Part shown: positions 11,401-16,805 of the stretch, piece by piece
Numbering within the stretch: position 1 is the first letter of the stretch
Layout: each line of letters begins with the position of its first letter
NCBI GenBank assembly: GCA_035527515.1
Contig: DATLAJ010000171.1
Span: 1 to 17,505, forward strand
Reading direction: 5' to 3'
DNA: 17,505 bases
Source: a bacterium
GTDB taxonomy: Bacteria; B130-G9
Translations under genes and position numbers: made by a program
The notes under the pieces: model-generated
Told to the model about the DNA's origin: nothing
Seen by the model: the letters and a program-made list of their open reading frames with translations, nothing else
Database searches by the model: none

Positions 11401-12849
11401 CTCGCCGAAGATCAGATATGCTTGGCCGGCGTCCTCGGCAGCCTCGGAGTTGCTATATGCTGCAATCAACAGATCGTCGCCGCCGTCGCCGTTGAAGTCA
11501 CCCACTGCGGAGACTGACCCGCCGGCGTGATCATCCGCAGCCTCGCCCCAGAACGACGCGTCGGAATCGTAAAGCTCGGTATCCATCGCCCAACCGGAAG
11601 ACTTGCCGAAGATCAGATATATTTGGCCGGCGTTGTCGCCGCCTTCGTCGTTCAGATAGCCTGAGATGAGAAAGTCGTCGTAACCGTCGCCGTTCACGTC
11701 GCCCCCGCCAGAGACTCCCTGGCCGGCGCGGTCATCCGGCGCCTCGCCCCAAAACGATGCGTCCGAATCCGCCAGGCTCGTATCCATCGCCCAACCTGAG
11801 GCCCTGCCCAAGATCAGATACGTTTGACCGGCGACGTCACCGGGTTCATCGTCAGCGTATGCACCAACGATGAAGTCGTCGTAACCGTCAGCATTGACGT
11901 CGCCCGCGCCGGACAGTCCGCCCCAGCTTACAGTACTGCCCTCTCTCTCACCCCAAAACGAAGCGTCCGAGTCACCCAGGCTGGTATCCATCGCCCAGCC
12001 GGAGGACTTGCCCAAGATCAGATATGCCTGGCCGGCGTTGTCGGCAGCTTCGTCGTTGGCCCATGCCCCGATAAGAAAGTCGTCGTAGCCATCGCCGTTC
12101 ACATCGCCGGCGCCGGAGACACAGTTGCCTGCCCCATCCCCCGATACCTCGCCCAAAAACGATGCGTCGCAGTCCGCCAGGCTGGTATCCATTGCCCAGC
12201 CGGACGCCTTCCCTAAGATCAGATACGTCTGCCCGACTCCGCTGTTGGAACTTGAACTAAGAATGAAATCATCGTAACCGTCGCCGTTAACGTCGCCCGC
12301 GCCAGCGGACTGAGCGAGACAGTCCCAGGTTACCTCGCCCCAAAACGACGCGTCGGAATCTGCAAGGCTGGTATCCATGGCCCAGCCCGACGCCTTGCCG
12401 AGAATCAGATAGACTTGGCCGGCGTAATTGCCGCCTTCATAGTTGACAGGTGCTCCGATCAGAAAGTCGTCGTAGCCATCGCCGTTCACATCGCCGGCGC
12501 CGGAGACACAGTTGCCTGCGGCATCGCCCGCTGCCTCGCCTATGAAAGATGCGTCGGCGTCCGCAAGGCTCGTATCCATGGCCCAGCCGGATGCCTTCCC
12601 AAGAAACAGATACGCTCGACCCGGCTCGGAACCGTCTTCCCAGTCGTACATCCCGATTAGGAAGTCGTCGTAACCGTCGCCGTTGACATCTCCAACGGTC
12701 GATAGAGACCAACCTGCATGATCGTTGGCCGCCTCGCCCCAAAACGACGCATCCGAATCTGCCAGGCTCGTATCCATCGCAAAGTCCGCGAGCAAGCCAG
12801 TGGCAGCTGTCAGAAAGATCAAAGCCGCCAGCAAAAACACCCTCTTCAT
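5449..12849 (-). CDS. Giant secreted FG-GAP / Ig-like repeat protein
   Basis: 2466 aa from the ATG at 12849. I chose it because GGGAGGG lies 7 nt upstream and it opens directly into a signal peptide (MKRVFLLAALIFLTAATGLLA); the ATG at 12891, 14 codons upstream, would precede this with non-signal sequence. Order: signal peptide 1-21; seven FG-GAP repeats (GDVNGDGYDDF, calcium-binding beta-propeller blades) about 22-485; a single Ig-like segment about 490-590; about fifteen Ig-like repeats of about 100 aa, most with a D-x-A-G-N-V-E signature, about 590-2100; an ASPM/SPD-2/Hydin-like domain (SLDFGQVNVGEEGSD) about 2104-2212; two related C-terminal beta domains 2213-2466. No transmembrane helix, LPxTG, PEP-CTERM or recognisable type IX sorting tail is seen at the end. 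A role in adhesion or matrix scaffolding is inferred. It follows the beta-helix gene 234 bp downstream. Confidence 0.9.
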   Translation of the reverse strand: MKRVFLLAALIFLTAATGLLADFAMDTSLADSDASFWGEAANDHAGWSLSTVGDVNGDGYDDFLIGMYDWEDGSEPGRAYLFLGKASGWAMDTSLADADASFIGEAAGDAAGNCVSGAGDVNGDGYDDFLIGAPVNYEGGNYAGQVYLILGKASGWAMDTSLADSDASFWGEVTWDCLAQSAGAGDVNGDGYDDFILSSSSNSGVGQTYLILGKASGWAMDTSLADCDASFLGEVSGDGAGNCVSGAGDVNGDGYDDFLIGAWANDEAADNAGQAYLILGKSSGWAMDTSLGDSDASFWGEREGSTVSWGGLSGAGDVNADGYDDFIVGAYADDEPGDVAGQTYLILGRASGWAMDTSLADSDASFWGEAPDDRAGQGVSGGGDVNGDGYDDFLISGYLNDEGGDNAGQIYLIFGKSSGWAMDTELYDSDASFWGEAADDHAGGSVSAVGDFNGDGGDDLLIAAYSNSEAAEDAGQAYLIFGESAVGPELSDPTYSPESGRTDTNFTFTVHYYHAGGQAPDTIQVFVNAPAHDMTLDSGSADDGVYAWTGTIPEEGQAQYHFEAQDTYGRSARLPESGELDGPMVYDDYVKPSSSCTAPEGTTTSTITVDYDSSDDNSGVKLVTLYYQFDGGGYVDSGYSSGSAAGSFSVTLTDGNGVYDFYTIAEDNAANVEDAPGAPDATTTFDDVPPTSSAGADEYCNATPIAVDFTADDALSGVATTRLWYSFDGGTWTDSGLAEPGGAGTFDFNAPDGDGSYDLYTVCTDNCGNVEDPPGAPDCTVSYDCTKPQSSCSCVDSTNGTSVEVGFTASDNYQVDDVTLWYSFEGGTWTDTGQTESGASGSFTYVFTDGSGVYGFYTIARDMVGNVEDPPASADCTVNADFTMPQSSCWADDYTASVPFDVQFAASDGGSGVAETRLYYRFGGESAWVDSYLVETGESGTFQLDPTVLTPQFGDGDYELMTRATDNVGNVEPPPASPDDTITLDRTAPVSSCDAEAEYTSAATVTIDFSASDALTGIALVRLFVSRDDSDWEYTGQQSDQAAGDFVYDFAGLDGTFRFVTVATDGAGNVEEISAARACTVVRDTGLPTSVSEAPELSNDASFDVDFEITDAVSGGYGVQLYARFSTDGTASCADDWEYTGLYETGEFGSLTYAPPYGTGFYEFFTIARDNAGNFEAMKDTADCSTEYNPDYALSSCWAASEASAATVAVSFEVDVGQAGFDHVELWYKYSEDCSDWPENWTDGGITSDAEAGTLVFEAAHRDGCYRFCTIALNENMLAELFPSVCDCQTRVDGTLPTSALSGPGLAGSVPVTLSYDASDLSGEGTFCSGVACVEVWYSLDDETPVLYERIELAPATVATGSIQFSPAQEGVYDLWSIAIDAFGNYEEAPAAADLTLTVDLTAPISSAGCDSFGVAFPIAVTFAASDTLTEVVTVDLWVRYESGDWEDTGLSGSEESGTLYYTPDTAQEGTYYFYTVATDEAGHVEAAPDTPDDQMMIDWTAPQTSCTSPPYTSDPTISLTYTATDAMSGMQSVSAWVKIGDDAWLDTGQTGPADGGVIGVDVSAWAEGTFGLCTRGCDNSGNIEDLPDTAPTTTVYDATAPVSAAGLPAEGVLANTTPIDVPYTANDALSGLESVELWFSFDSGDWESSGLSDTPSALSMLAEGNFSFVPPHGDGTYDFATVAADNAGNREILPDSPDGGALVFDQTSPASSVSYGSVYASEFPFTLPFTAADTTSGVANVALFVSINGSAYSDTGLSASGEAGAFEFTPDVIADGVYCFYSVATDNAGNVESAPDEPDATVIFDLDAPVSEADVDSEYSNAFPVRVSYSASDTASGLARVRLWVSFNGGAFADSGLSSGNATGTFIYTSATPADGRYEFYTVASDHAGNVEAAPLSADAWVVVDGKKPTSSCSIAATMTNTFPIPISYTSSDAASGVERVKLYYRVNNGAWLLADTLSEPNGSYDFTPAPVRDGYFEFYTKAYDRAANAESTSGADVAITVDRTPPTSSASSPSAVQDAPFNVSFTAQDDRSGVANTTLWYQHNSGDWLDSGLDKTGTAGQFEFSAPAGKGTYGFYTICTDIAGNVEAAPSVADATSVYSVPTPDILADKSSLDFGQVNVGEEGSDTLTITNVGDADLTIENISTDDPVFVAAFEGSLPIALGPSGSLEIEVVFSPDEEGVFDAALTIASDDPDTPSLAVDLSGEGVEIGGELTVGVSTNAETYEFSDTLDVEISMLNTDETVTVDIYLVLTYDLGGPDERHWSASMTEVWTDGLAPLVTGFEVPDGFALGGYPWWSSELPCEFPMIAKSGTYTLRMAAVEPGTLDLVSNLAIADFILTGEPFVNVSTDKATYALDGDTVVISLDVDVPYDLTADVYVLMLAPDGQFWSPTGFGEATWVADIGPMFSSITLDGGFTFSGPAFVASLPADAPFNSPGQFMLFAALAVPGTLTPLSDIGTAIFALR
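6545..11095 (-). repeat. About fifteen tandem Ig-like repeats, about 300 bp each
   Basis: Each repeat opens with a segment like (T/K)P-x-S-S and closes with a signature such as TDNAGNVE plus a proline/aspartate linker. I count fifteen closing signatures. The seventh is divergent, with ALNENMLAELF in place of the usual signature. Many units carry a cysteine near the SSC motif, compatible with an extracytoplasmic location. The repeats lie inside the 2466-aa gene. Confidence 0.85.
11395..12790 (-). repeat. Seven tandem FG-GAP coding repeats, about 200 bp each
   Basis: The landmark tatccat recurs at 11580, 11781, 11985, 12186, 12372, 12573 and 12771. The spacings are 201, 204, 201, 186, 201 and 198 bp, all multiples of three. 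Units encode the block GWAMDTSLADSDASFWGE followed by the calcium-loop sequence DVNGDGYDD. Similarity at the DNA level is high, which suggests recent duplication or conversion. Seven blades equal one complete beta-propeller. Confidence 0.9.
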
Positions 12850-12856
12850 CCTGTTA

Positions 12857-12863
12857 CCCTCCC
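12857..12863 (-). promoter_or_regulatory. Ribosome binding site fixing the start of the giant secreted protein
   Basis: On the minus strand GGGAGGG is followed by TAACAGG and then the ATG at 12849. This spacing supports that ATG, rather than the upstream in-frame ATG at 12891, as the start. Confidence 0.75.
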
Positions 12864-12869
12864 TATACA

Positions 12870-12904
12870 CCATCGTGTAGGGGCAGGTCACCGTGCCTGC
12901 CCTG
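12870..12904 (+). repeat. REP-like hairpin repeat, copy 1
   Basis: The sequence ccatcgtgtaggggc is followed by a hairpin pairing gggcagg (12881-12887) with cctgccc (12896-12902). The first 15 bases are identical to those of copy 2. Confidence 0.7.
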
Positions 12905-12941
12905 TCCAGTTATGATAATAAAATGCCATCTAAACACACCG

Positions 12942-12974
12942 CCATCGTGTAGGGGCGATTCACGAATCGCCCTT
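12942..12974 (+). repeat. REP-like hairpin repeat, copy 2
   Basis: The same 15-base lead, ccatcgtgtaggggc, precedes a hairpin with gggcgatt pairing aatcgccc around cacg. It is in the same orientation as copy 1, 72 bp further on. The stem differs from copy 1 but remains fully paired, as expected of a mobile palindromic repeat family. Confidence 0.7.
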
Positions 12975-13020
12975 CTTGTGTCCAATTCCAATCATGTCGC
13001 CCTGTTTCATTGATCATAAA

Positions 13021-13050
13021 GGGCAACCACAGGGGGATTGCCCCTACATG
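13021..13050 (-). repeat. REP-like hairpin repeat, copy 3 (inverted)
   Basis: Read on the minus strand this is ATGTAGGGGCAATCCCCCTG followed by TGGTTGCCC. It has the same TGTAGGGGC head as copies 1 and 2 and a paired gggcaa/ttgccc stem. It lies just downstream of the beta-helix gene's stop codon and may also protect that transcript's 3' end. Confidence 0.65.
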
Positions 13051-13082
13051 CCCCTTTCAATCCTATCTAACCTATCCCGTTC

Positions 13083-14930
13083 TCACGGGCAGGTGTCGCA
13101 GCCCCAAGTCTCCCTGTTATTGATGCAGCATACCGCGTCAATAAGCTCTTCCGCGTACGACCCAGCCGCACCAACCTCATCCATGAACTTGTCGAGTTCG
13201 GGGCAACCGTCAGCGGTGTTGCCTTTGTCCAAGTATCTCTGGGCAGTTTTGAGGATCCCAACGAGTTTTACCTCGGGCAAAACATCCAGTCCCAGCGTCT
13301 TGATGTAGGCGCCGACGTCGTTCAGGCTGTCCTCGACCCCATCTTCATTGATGTCGCACTGAGGGCCGCCCCCTTCGCACGCATCGCCCACGCCATCTCC
13401 GTCGGAGTCCTCCTGATCAGGATTGTAGGTGTTCGGGCAATTGTCGCAGGCATCGCCCACGCCGTCCTCGTCAGCGTCCGCCTGGTCGGTGTTCGCATCG
13501 TCCGGACAGTTGTCACATGCATCGCCTACACCGTCGCCGTCCGTGTCGTCCTGACCCGGATTATAGGTGTATGGACAGTTGTCCTGATCGTCAGGCTTGC
13601 CGTCATCATCGGAATCGTCGTCGCATGCGTCGCCCACGCCGTCCTCGTCAGCGTCCGCCTGGCCCGGATTCGGAGTGTTAACGCAGTTGTCGCAGAGGTC
13701 ACCAACCCCGTCGCCGTCGGTGTCCATCTGGTCCTCGTTAGGAACGTCCGGGCAGTTGTCATCAGCATCCAGGATGCCATCGCCGTCGCTGTCAGCGGTC
13801 GCCTCATAATGGTAGCCCATATCGACTGTGCCAGCGTCGAGTGTCCCGTCCACCTGCGTCGTCCGGTCGGAGAGGCTCGCAGCCTCGCCCGACATGCTGC
13901 CAGCGTCTATGCAGAGGCTTGCGGAGTCCAAATAGTAATCACCCAACGGGCCTGTCACAAAGACCGGGTCGTCCGTGATGTTGCCTCGGCCCTTCCAGCT
14001 GCCCTCTACACAGGTGTATGTTACGGTGATACCGGCGCCCTGTCCGAAGTGAAACAGATCGGGTAAATTGCCCCATAGGATGGAATCGATGACCTTTGGC
14101 CGAGAACCTGCTCCGCAGTATATCGCCCCGGCGGAGGAGCCTGCGGTGTTGTCGGCAATGGTGCAGTTCTCGACCGTTGGCTTGCTCAGGTTTGCACACA
14201 TTATGCCCGCGCCCCATTGGGCGGAATTGTCCGTGATCACACAGTTTGTGATCGCGGCCAGACTGCTGTAGCAGTTAAGCCCTCCTCCGAAGGCCTCGGT
14301 GGTGTTGCCCGTGATCGTGCAGTTGATGATGGTCGGCGAGCAGTCATAGCAGTATATCCCGCCGCCACCGTACGAACCCGCCGTGTTTCCAACAATCATG
14401 CAGTTATCGATGGTCGGCGAGCCCTGAAAGCATTCTATCCCGCCGCCCCTGAGTGCGGTGTTGCCACTGATCGTGCAGTTTGTGATCGCCGGGTCACTTT
14501 CAAGGCAGTATATTCCGCCGCCAGGACCTGCGTCTCCATTTCGGATCGTGAAGCCATCAATCCCGACATCAGTCATCGAGTTCAACGTAACGACAGAACC
14601 TTCCTTATTGCCGTCGATGATTGTGACGAACGTCTCCGGGTCGCGATCGCCGCCGCCAGTCGGATAGCCGCCCAAGAGGGTAACGTAACTGTCGAGCGTT
14701 GTGTTCTCCCTATAGGTGGCTTCCGCCTCCGCAACGTGCACCGTATGAGCCGATGTGCCTGAACACGAGTTAATGCCCTGCTGGATCGTGTGCCACGCCG
14801 TTGTCCAGGTCAAGCCGTCGCTATTGTCACCGGCCTTGTCAACATAATAGTCTGTCGCGCTGCCGTAGCCCACGAGGCCGACGGCCAACAACATTGAAAT
14901 CAACAGTGTGAAAACAAGTTTGCTCTTCAT
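13083..14930 (-). CDS. Secreted beta-helix protein with TSP3 calcium-binding repeats
   Basis: 615 aa from the ATG at 14930; a TTG codon directly before it is in frame, but AGGAG sits 8 nt before the ATG. Residues 1-26 form a signal peptide (basic start, [19 protein letters not shown] core). Residues about 27-375 are a right-handed parallel beta-helix: an ATDYYVD...[15 protein letters not shown] opening typical of such proteins, then repeated rungs like [11 protein letters not shown] with GGGI. Residues 380-519 hold five thrombospondin type 3 repeats ([15 protein letters not shown] pattern), which bind calcium through aspartates and form disulfides. The last about 95 residues begin with an EF-hand-like DINEDGVED, are mainly helical and end cysteine-rich (CCINN, CDTCP). 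It is probably surface-exposed or released. The next gene downstream, also secreted, starts 234 bp later, so the two may share a transcript. Exact ligand unknown. Confidence 0.9.
   Translation of the reverse strand: MKSKLVFTLLISMLLAVGLVGYGSATDYYVDKAGDNSDGLTWTTAWHTIQQGINSCSGTSAHTVHVAEAEATYRENTTLDSYVTLLGGYPTGGGDRDPETFVTIIDGNKEGSVVTLNSMTDVGIDGFTIRNGDAGPGGGIYCLESDPAITNCTISGNTALRGGGIECFQGSPTIDNCMIVGNTAGSYGGGGIYCYDCSPTIINCTITGNTTEAFGGGLNCYSSLAAITNCVITDNSAQWGAGIMCANLSKPTVENCTIADNTAGSSAGAIYCGAGSRPKVIDSILWGNLPDLFHFGQGAGITVTYTCVEGSWKGRGNITDDPVFVTGPLGDYYLDSASLCIDAGSMSGEAASLSDRTTQVDGTLDAGTVDMGYHYEATADSDGDGILDADDNCPDVPNEDQMDTDGDGVGDLCDNCVNTPNPGQADADEDGVGDACDDDSDDDGKPDDQDNCPYTYNPGQDDTDGDGVGDACDNCPDDANTDQADADEDGVGDACDNCPNTYNPDQEDSDGDGVGDACEGGGPQCDINEDGVEDSLNDVGAYIKTLGLDVLPEVKLVGILKTAQRYLDKGNTADGCPELDKFMDEVGAAGSYAEELIDAVCCINNRETWGCDTCP
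13374..13793 (-). repeat. Five tandem TSP3 repeats
   Basis: The repeated unit is D-x-D-G-D-G-V-G-D-x-C-D-N-C-P-x(5-7)-Q. At the DNA level the blocks share long near-identical stretches, for example around gcatcgcccacgcc. The acidic loops are the standard calcium-binding arrangement of thrombospondin type 3 repeats, often a flexible linker in bacterial secreted proteins. Confidence 0.85.
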
Positions 14931-14938
14931 CAAAAACT

Positions 14939-14943
14939 CTCCT
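14939..14943 (-). promoter_or_regulatory. Ribosome binding site of the beta-helix gene
   Basis: AGGAG on the minus strand, followed by 8 nt and the ATG at 14930. It favours the ATG over the TTG codon at 14933. Confidence 0.7.
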
Positions 14944-15640
14944 GTCTTTGTGGTGTGCTAATACCCCCGGCGCGCATAGACGATTTGTATAGAGGCGCCG
15001 TTGGCATTAGACGTTCTCGGCTGGCGACGAATGAGCTCGCCGCCTCGCCATTTGCTGTTTGGTGATTAACGTCCGCTGCGCCTTATTCTCAAGGCATCAC
15101 CTCTTTCACCATTAGCCTTCATTTCTGAGGCTGCTTCGCCTACAGCTTACGAAAACGCTAAGTGGGGAGAGTTTTGGCGAGCCAATCGCAGGAGCGAACT
15201 TCGAAAGCACAGGAAGCACGTTGCACGCAAGAACGCACTTCGAGAGGCAACAGTAGGTCCTGACGGCTCTTCGCGGCTTGCCCGTGTAGCGCAGAGCTCA
15301 GCCCGTCTAAACACTCTCGCTGCTTTGCAGTCCAACACAAAACATTTACTCTGTCAACCCTCTTTTTGTGAGGAGTTTTCGTATTCACATTGGGCAGCTC
15401 CCTCCGGTTGGTGCGAAGCAGATATAAGACGCTTGAAAGGACTTGCTGACCTACCATGCCCATCGCATCACGATGGCTGTCCTTGCCAGGACGGGAACTG
15501 TCCCCGCCTGCCCTCTCACGCCCCACGCCGTTGGGGGAGCCTCTTTCGCTCTGCCTCCGCCAGGGCTATGGCAGACAAGTTCGCTACGGCGGCTAAAAGC
15601 TCTGATAGATAATCCTTATGGTGGGTGGCGCATAAAAAGA
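14944..15640. other. Gene-less stretch with low-complexity, repeat-like sequence
   Basis: About 700 bp lie between the right-hand operon's terminator and the beta-helix gene. Several frames of 60-120 codons are open on both strands. None has a good ribosome binding site, they contradict one another, and the peptides look like translated non-coding DNA (for example a VRSC motif that recurs because of a short DNA repeat around cttcga at 15198 and 15239). A small hairpin, gtcct-tgcc-aggac, lies near 15479. The segment 15480-15620 contains short related units (gctatggcag, gctacggcgg). A possible promoter is listed separately. Confidence 0.45.
15329..15357 (-). promoter_or_regulatory. Possible sigma-70-type promoter for the secreted-protein genes
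   Basis: On the minus strand TTGACA (15352-15357), a perfect -35 match, is followed after 17 nt by TGGACT (15329-15334), a weak -10 match. It points toward the beta-helix gene about 400 bp away. A perfect -35 hexamer can occur by chance, so this is only a candidate. Confidence 0.25.
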
Positions 15641-15646
15641 GGCGCA

Positions 15647-15684
15647 TAAAAAAGGGGGAGGGCCCGGCTTAGAACCGGACCCTC
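15647..15684 (-). terminator. Rho-independent terminator of the small-gene operon
   Basis: On the minus strand GAGGGTCCGG pairs with CCGGGCCCTC (10 bp, one G-U) around a 7-nt loop, followed by CCCC and a T-run (TTTTTT). It lies 9 bp after the stop codon of the last small gene. The G-U pair becomes a mismatch in the plus orientation, which supports minus-strand function. Confidence 0.85.
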
Positions 15685-15692
15685 GTTGAGTG

Positions 15693-15872
15693 CTAATGGC
15701 GCTTATTGACGTTAAGTGAGACGGAGATGCTCTCGTGCTCAGGCACGGGCACAAACCCCTTTGTAGAGGCGACTGTCGTGGTCTTGCCGCTCTTGGACGG
15801 GGCGCCCTCGTGAGTGAGGTCAACAGTGATTGTCAGCTCATTCTTGTTGACGCTGATCTTGACGTTCTCCAT
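15693..15872 (-). CDS. 59-aa conserved-looking small protein with SKSGKT motif
   Basis: 59 aa, starting at an ATG with GGGAGGT 8 nt upstream. The peptide starts MENVKISVNKNELTITVDL, has PSKSGKTTTVASTKGFVPV in the middle and ends in KRH. Alternating hydrophobic residues suggest a small beta-rich fold. I recall small hypothetical proteins in phages and diverse bacteria with an N-terminal ELTITVDL-like strand followed by SKSGKT and (I/V)AST, but no function is known to me. SKSGKT looks like a P-loop tail, but the protein is far too short for a NTPase domain. It is the last gene of the operon: its start is 6 nt after the stop codon of the previous gene, and a terminator follows. Composition and spacing make it a very likely real gene despite its size. 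Confidence 0.8.
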   Translation of the reverse strand: MENVKISVNKNELTITVDLTHEGAPSKSGKTTTVASTKGFVPVPEHESISVSLNVNKRH

Positions 15873-15878
15873 TATGTA

Positions 15879-16079
15879 TTACCTCCCTTCTTGTTGAGTT
15901 TTGATGTGGTCTGCGACCTCGTCAGCCTCGGAGTATGTGTCGCCGGTTGGCCCTCGTTCGAGGGACTGCTTGATGTTGTCGCAGACTTGCATTGTTTCGG
16001 CTGCTACGAATAGACGTTCATTGACCCATAAATCGTAAGCGTCAGGCTCATCAGCGGTGGGGATAATGACGATGTTCAT
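15879..16079 (-). CDS. 66-aa hypothetical protein of the small-gene operon
   Basis: 66 aa, starting MNIVIIPTADEPDAYDLWVN and ending DHIKTQQEGR. The ATG at 16079 has AAAGGA about 6 nt upstream. The sequence is acidic, with a beta-strand-like start and a predicted helical second half (NIKQSLERG, EADEVADHI). No family recognised. A longer upstream in-frame extension exists (to 16259) but overlaps the preceding gene heavily, so the short form is preferred. The next gene begins 6 nt after this stop, so translation is probably coupled. A GC-rich hairpin lies between this gene and the preceding 73-aa gene and could set relative expression. Confidence 0.7.
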   Translation of the reverse strand: MNIVIIPTADEPDAYDLWVNERLFVAAETMQVCDNIKQSLERGPTGDTYSEADEVADHIKTQQEGR

Positions 16080-16103
16080 GATGTTTCCTTTCGAGAGGGT
16101 TGA

Positions 16104-16127
16104 GGGCCCGGCTGGAGCACCGGGCCC
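16104..16127 (-). promoter_or_regulatory. GC-rich intercistronic hairpin
   Basis: gggcccgg (16104-16111) pairs perfectly with ccgggccc (16120-16127) around an 8-nt loop. There is no T-run, so it is not a standard terminator; attenuation, mRNA processing or stabilisation are options. Together with flanking bases it shares the run gagggcccggct with the operon terminator at 15658, so the two hairpins look like copies of each other. Confidence 0.55.
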
Positions 16128-16137
16128 CCGGGTCGCC

Positions 16138-16359
16138 TTAGAGGTTACGAGCGAGTTTCCTGAAGTATAGCCATGCTTCAAGGCGGTGGCTGGCGTCGAA
16201 TGCCTTAGAGACGATCCTACCAATCGGTATGATGGTATCGACGATATAGAATGGTTCACTTCCTTCCGAGAGGATTAGGCGTCTTAACTCGGCCCAGCCG
16301 CAACGAATACCTAATGGATAGCCATACTCATACTCAACAGCGTGCTCGAGATTGGTCAT
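16138..16359 (-). CDS. 73-aa hypothetical protein of the small-gene operon
   Basis: 73 aa. The ATG at 16359 overlaps the stop of the preceding gene (TGATG arrangement), and AAGGGAG lies about 10 nt upstream. The peptide begins MTNLEHAVEYEYGYPLGI, continues with a central strand EPFYIVDTIIPIGR and ends in a basic, aromatic helix (LEAWLYFRKLARNL). The WAELRR-LILSEG segment and short length recall phage early proteins, but I do not recognise the family. The stop-start overlap argues for translational coupling with the 71-aa gene and for this strand being the coding one. Confidence 0.7.
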   Translation of the reverse strand: MTNLEHAVEYEYGYPLGIRCGWAELRRLILSEGSEPFYIVDTIIPIGRIVSKAFDASHRLEAWLYFRKLARNL

Positions 16360-16574
16360 CAGAGTAGTCTCCCTTGCTTGACATGGTTCAAATGTTCACG
16401 AAAGCACAGATCGAAGTCCCAGCAGCCTGCGCATCGTCTTGAGTATCCGGGCCTTCCGAAGCGGTTGCACTTCGTTCGCCTTGAGTCCAAGGGCATCATC
16501 AACAACTTCGCAACAGCCCGCGATGCCCTCATCTGTCTCTTAGATGGCGAGGGTGTCAGTGCGAAAGAGCTCAT
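16359..16574 (-). CDS. 71-aa cysteine-containing hypothetical protein
   Basis: 71 aa. The ATG at 16574 is embedded in the stop of the preceding gene (ATGA) and has AAAGGTGG 5 nt upstream. A GTG at 16583 in the same frame is an alternative start. The N-terminal half is basic and serine-rich; the C-terminal half contains C-x(n)-CAGC-x5-C-x3-H, a possible small zinc-binding site. The opposite strand also has an 89-codon frame here, but only the minus strand fits the overlapping start/stop signals on both sides. Function unknown; a small nucleic-acid-binding protein is possible. Confidence 0.6.
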   Translation of the reverse strand: MSSFALTPSPSKRQMRASRAVAKLLMMPLDSRRTKCNRFGRPGYSRRCAGCWDFDLCFREHLNHVKQGRLL

Positions 16575-16792
16575 GGCAACCACCTTTCTATTGGGATGTT
16601 GCGTTGCCTAAGCAGGTGAATGAGATAGTCGAGCGAGTCTTGCCAGCGGAAGCAGAGGATTCTGTGTCGGCGTAGGGTTCGTTTAACGTTGACCCTGAGG
16701 CGGCATAGTTCCCTAAGAGACTTGAAGCCGTATTGCTCAGCTTCGCGTCGCTCTTGGTCTTCGTAATCGCTCATTGAGGTGATGCTGGCCAT
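16571..16792 (-). CDS. 73-aa basic hypothetical protein
   Basis: 73 aa from the ATG at 16792, chosen because AAAGGAG lies 5 nt upstream; the frame stays open to 16906, but that extension overlaps the neighbouring zinc-ribbon gene. The peptide begins MASITSMSDYEDQERREAEQ, then GFKSLRELCRLRVNVKRTLRRH (strongly basic helix), then a tryptophan-containing helix ending IPIERWLP. A helical nucleic-acid-binding role is possible but unproven. Its stop overlaps the start of the 71-aa gene by 4 nt (ATGA). It lies 13 nt after the stop of the 68-aa gene. Confidence 0.7.
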   Translation of the reverse strand: MASITSMSDYEDQERREAEQYGFKSLRELCRLRVNVKRTLRRHRILCFRWQDSLDYLIHLLRQRNIPIERWLP

Positions 16793-16805
16793 AGTGGCTC
16801 CTTTC

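Noticed and set aside
12850-13082. CRISPR array suggested by repeated hairpins between the secreted-protein genes
   Set aside because: Only three units, with one inverted, variable stems and unequal spacing. A REP-like family fits better.
15693-15872. P-loop NTPase call for the SKSGKT protein
   Set aside because: 59 residues cannot hold the fold and there is no GxxxxGK context or Walker B.
16342-16611. 89-codon plus-strand open frame antisense to the 71-aa gene
   Set aside because: No suitable ribosome binding site, and the minus-strand genes here have overlapping start/stop signals and Shine-Dalgarno sequences. The two readings are mutually unlikely.
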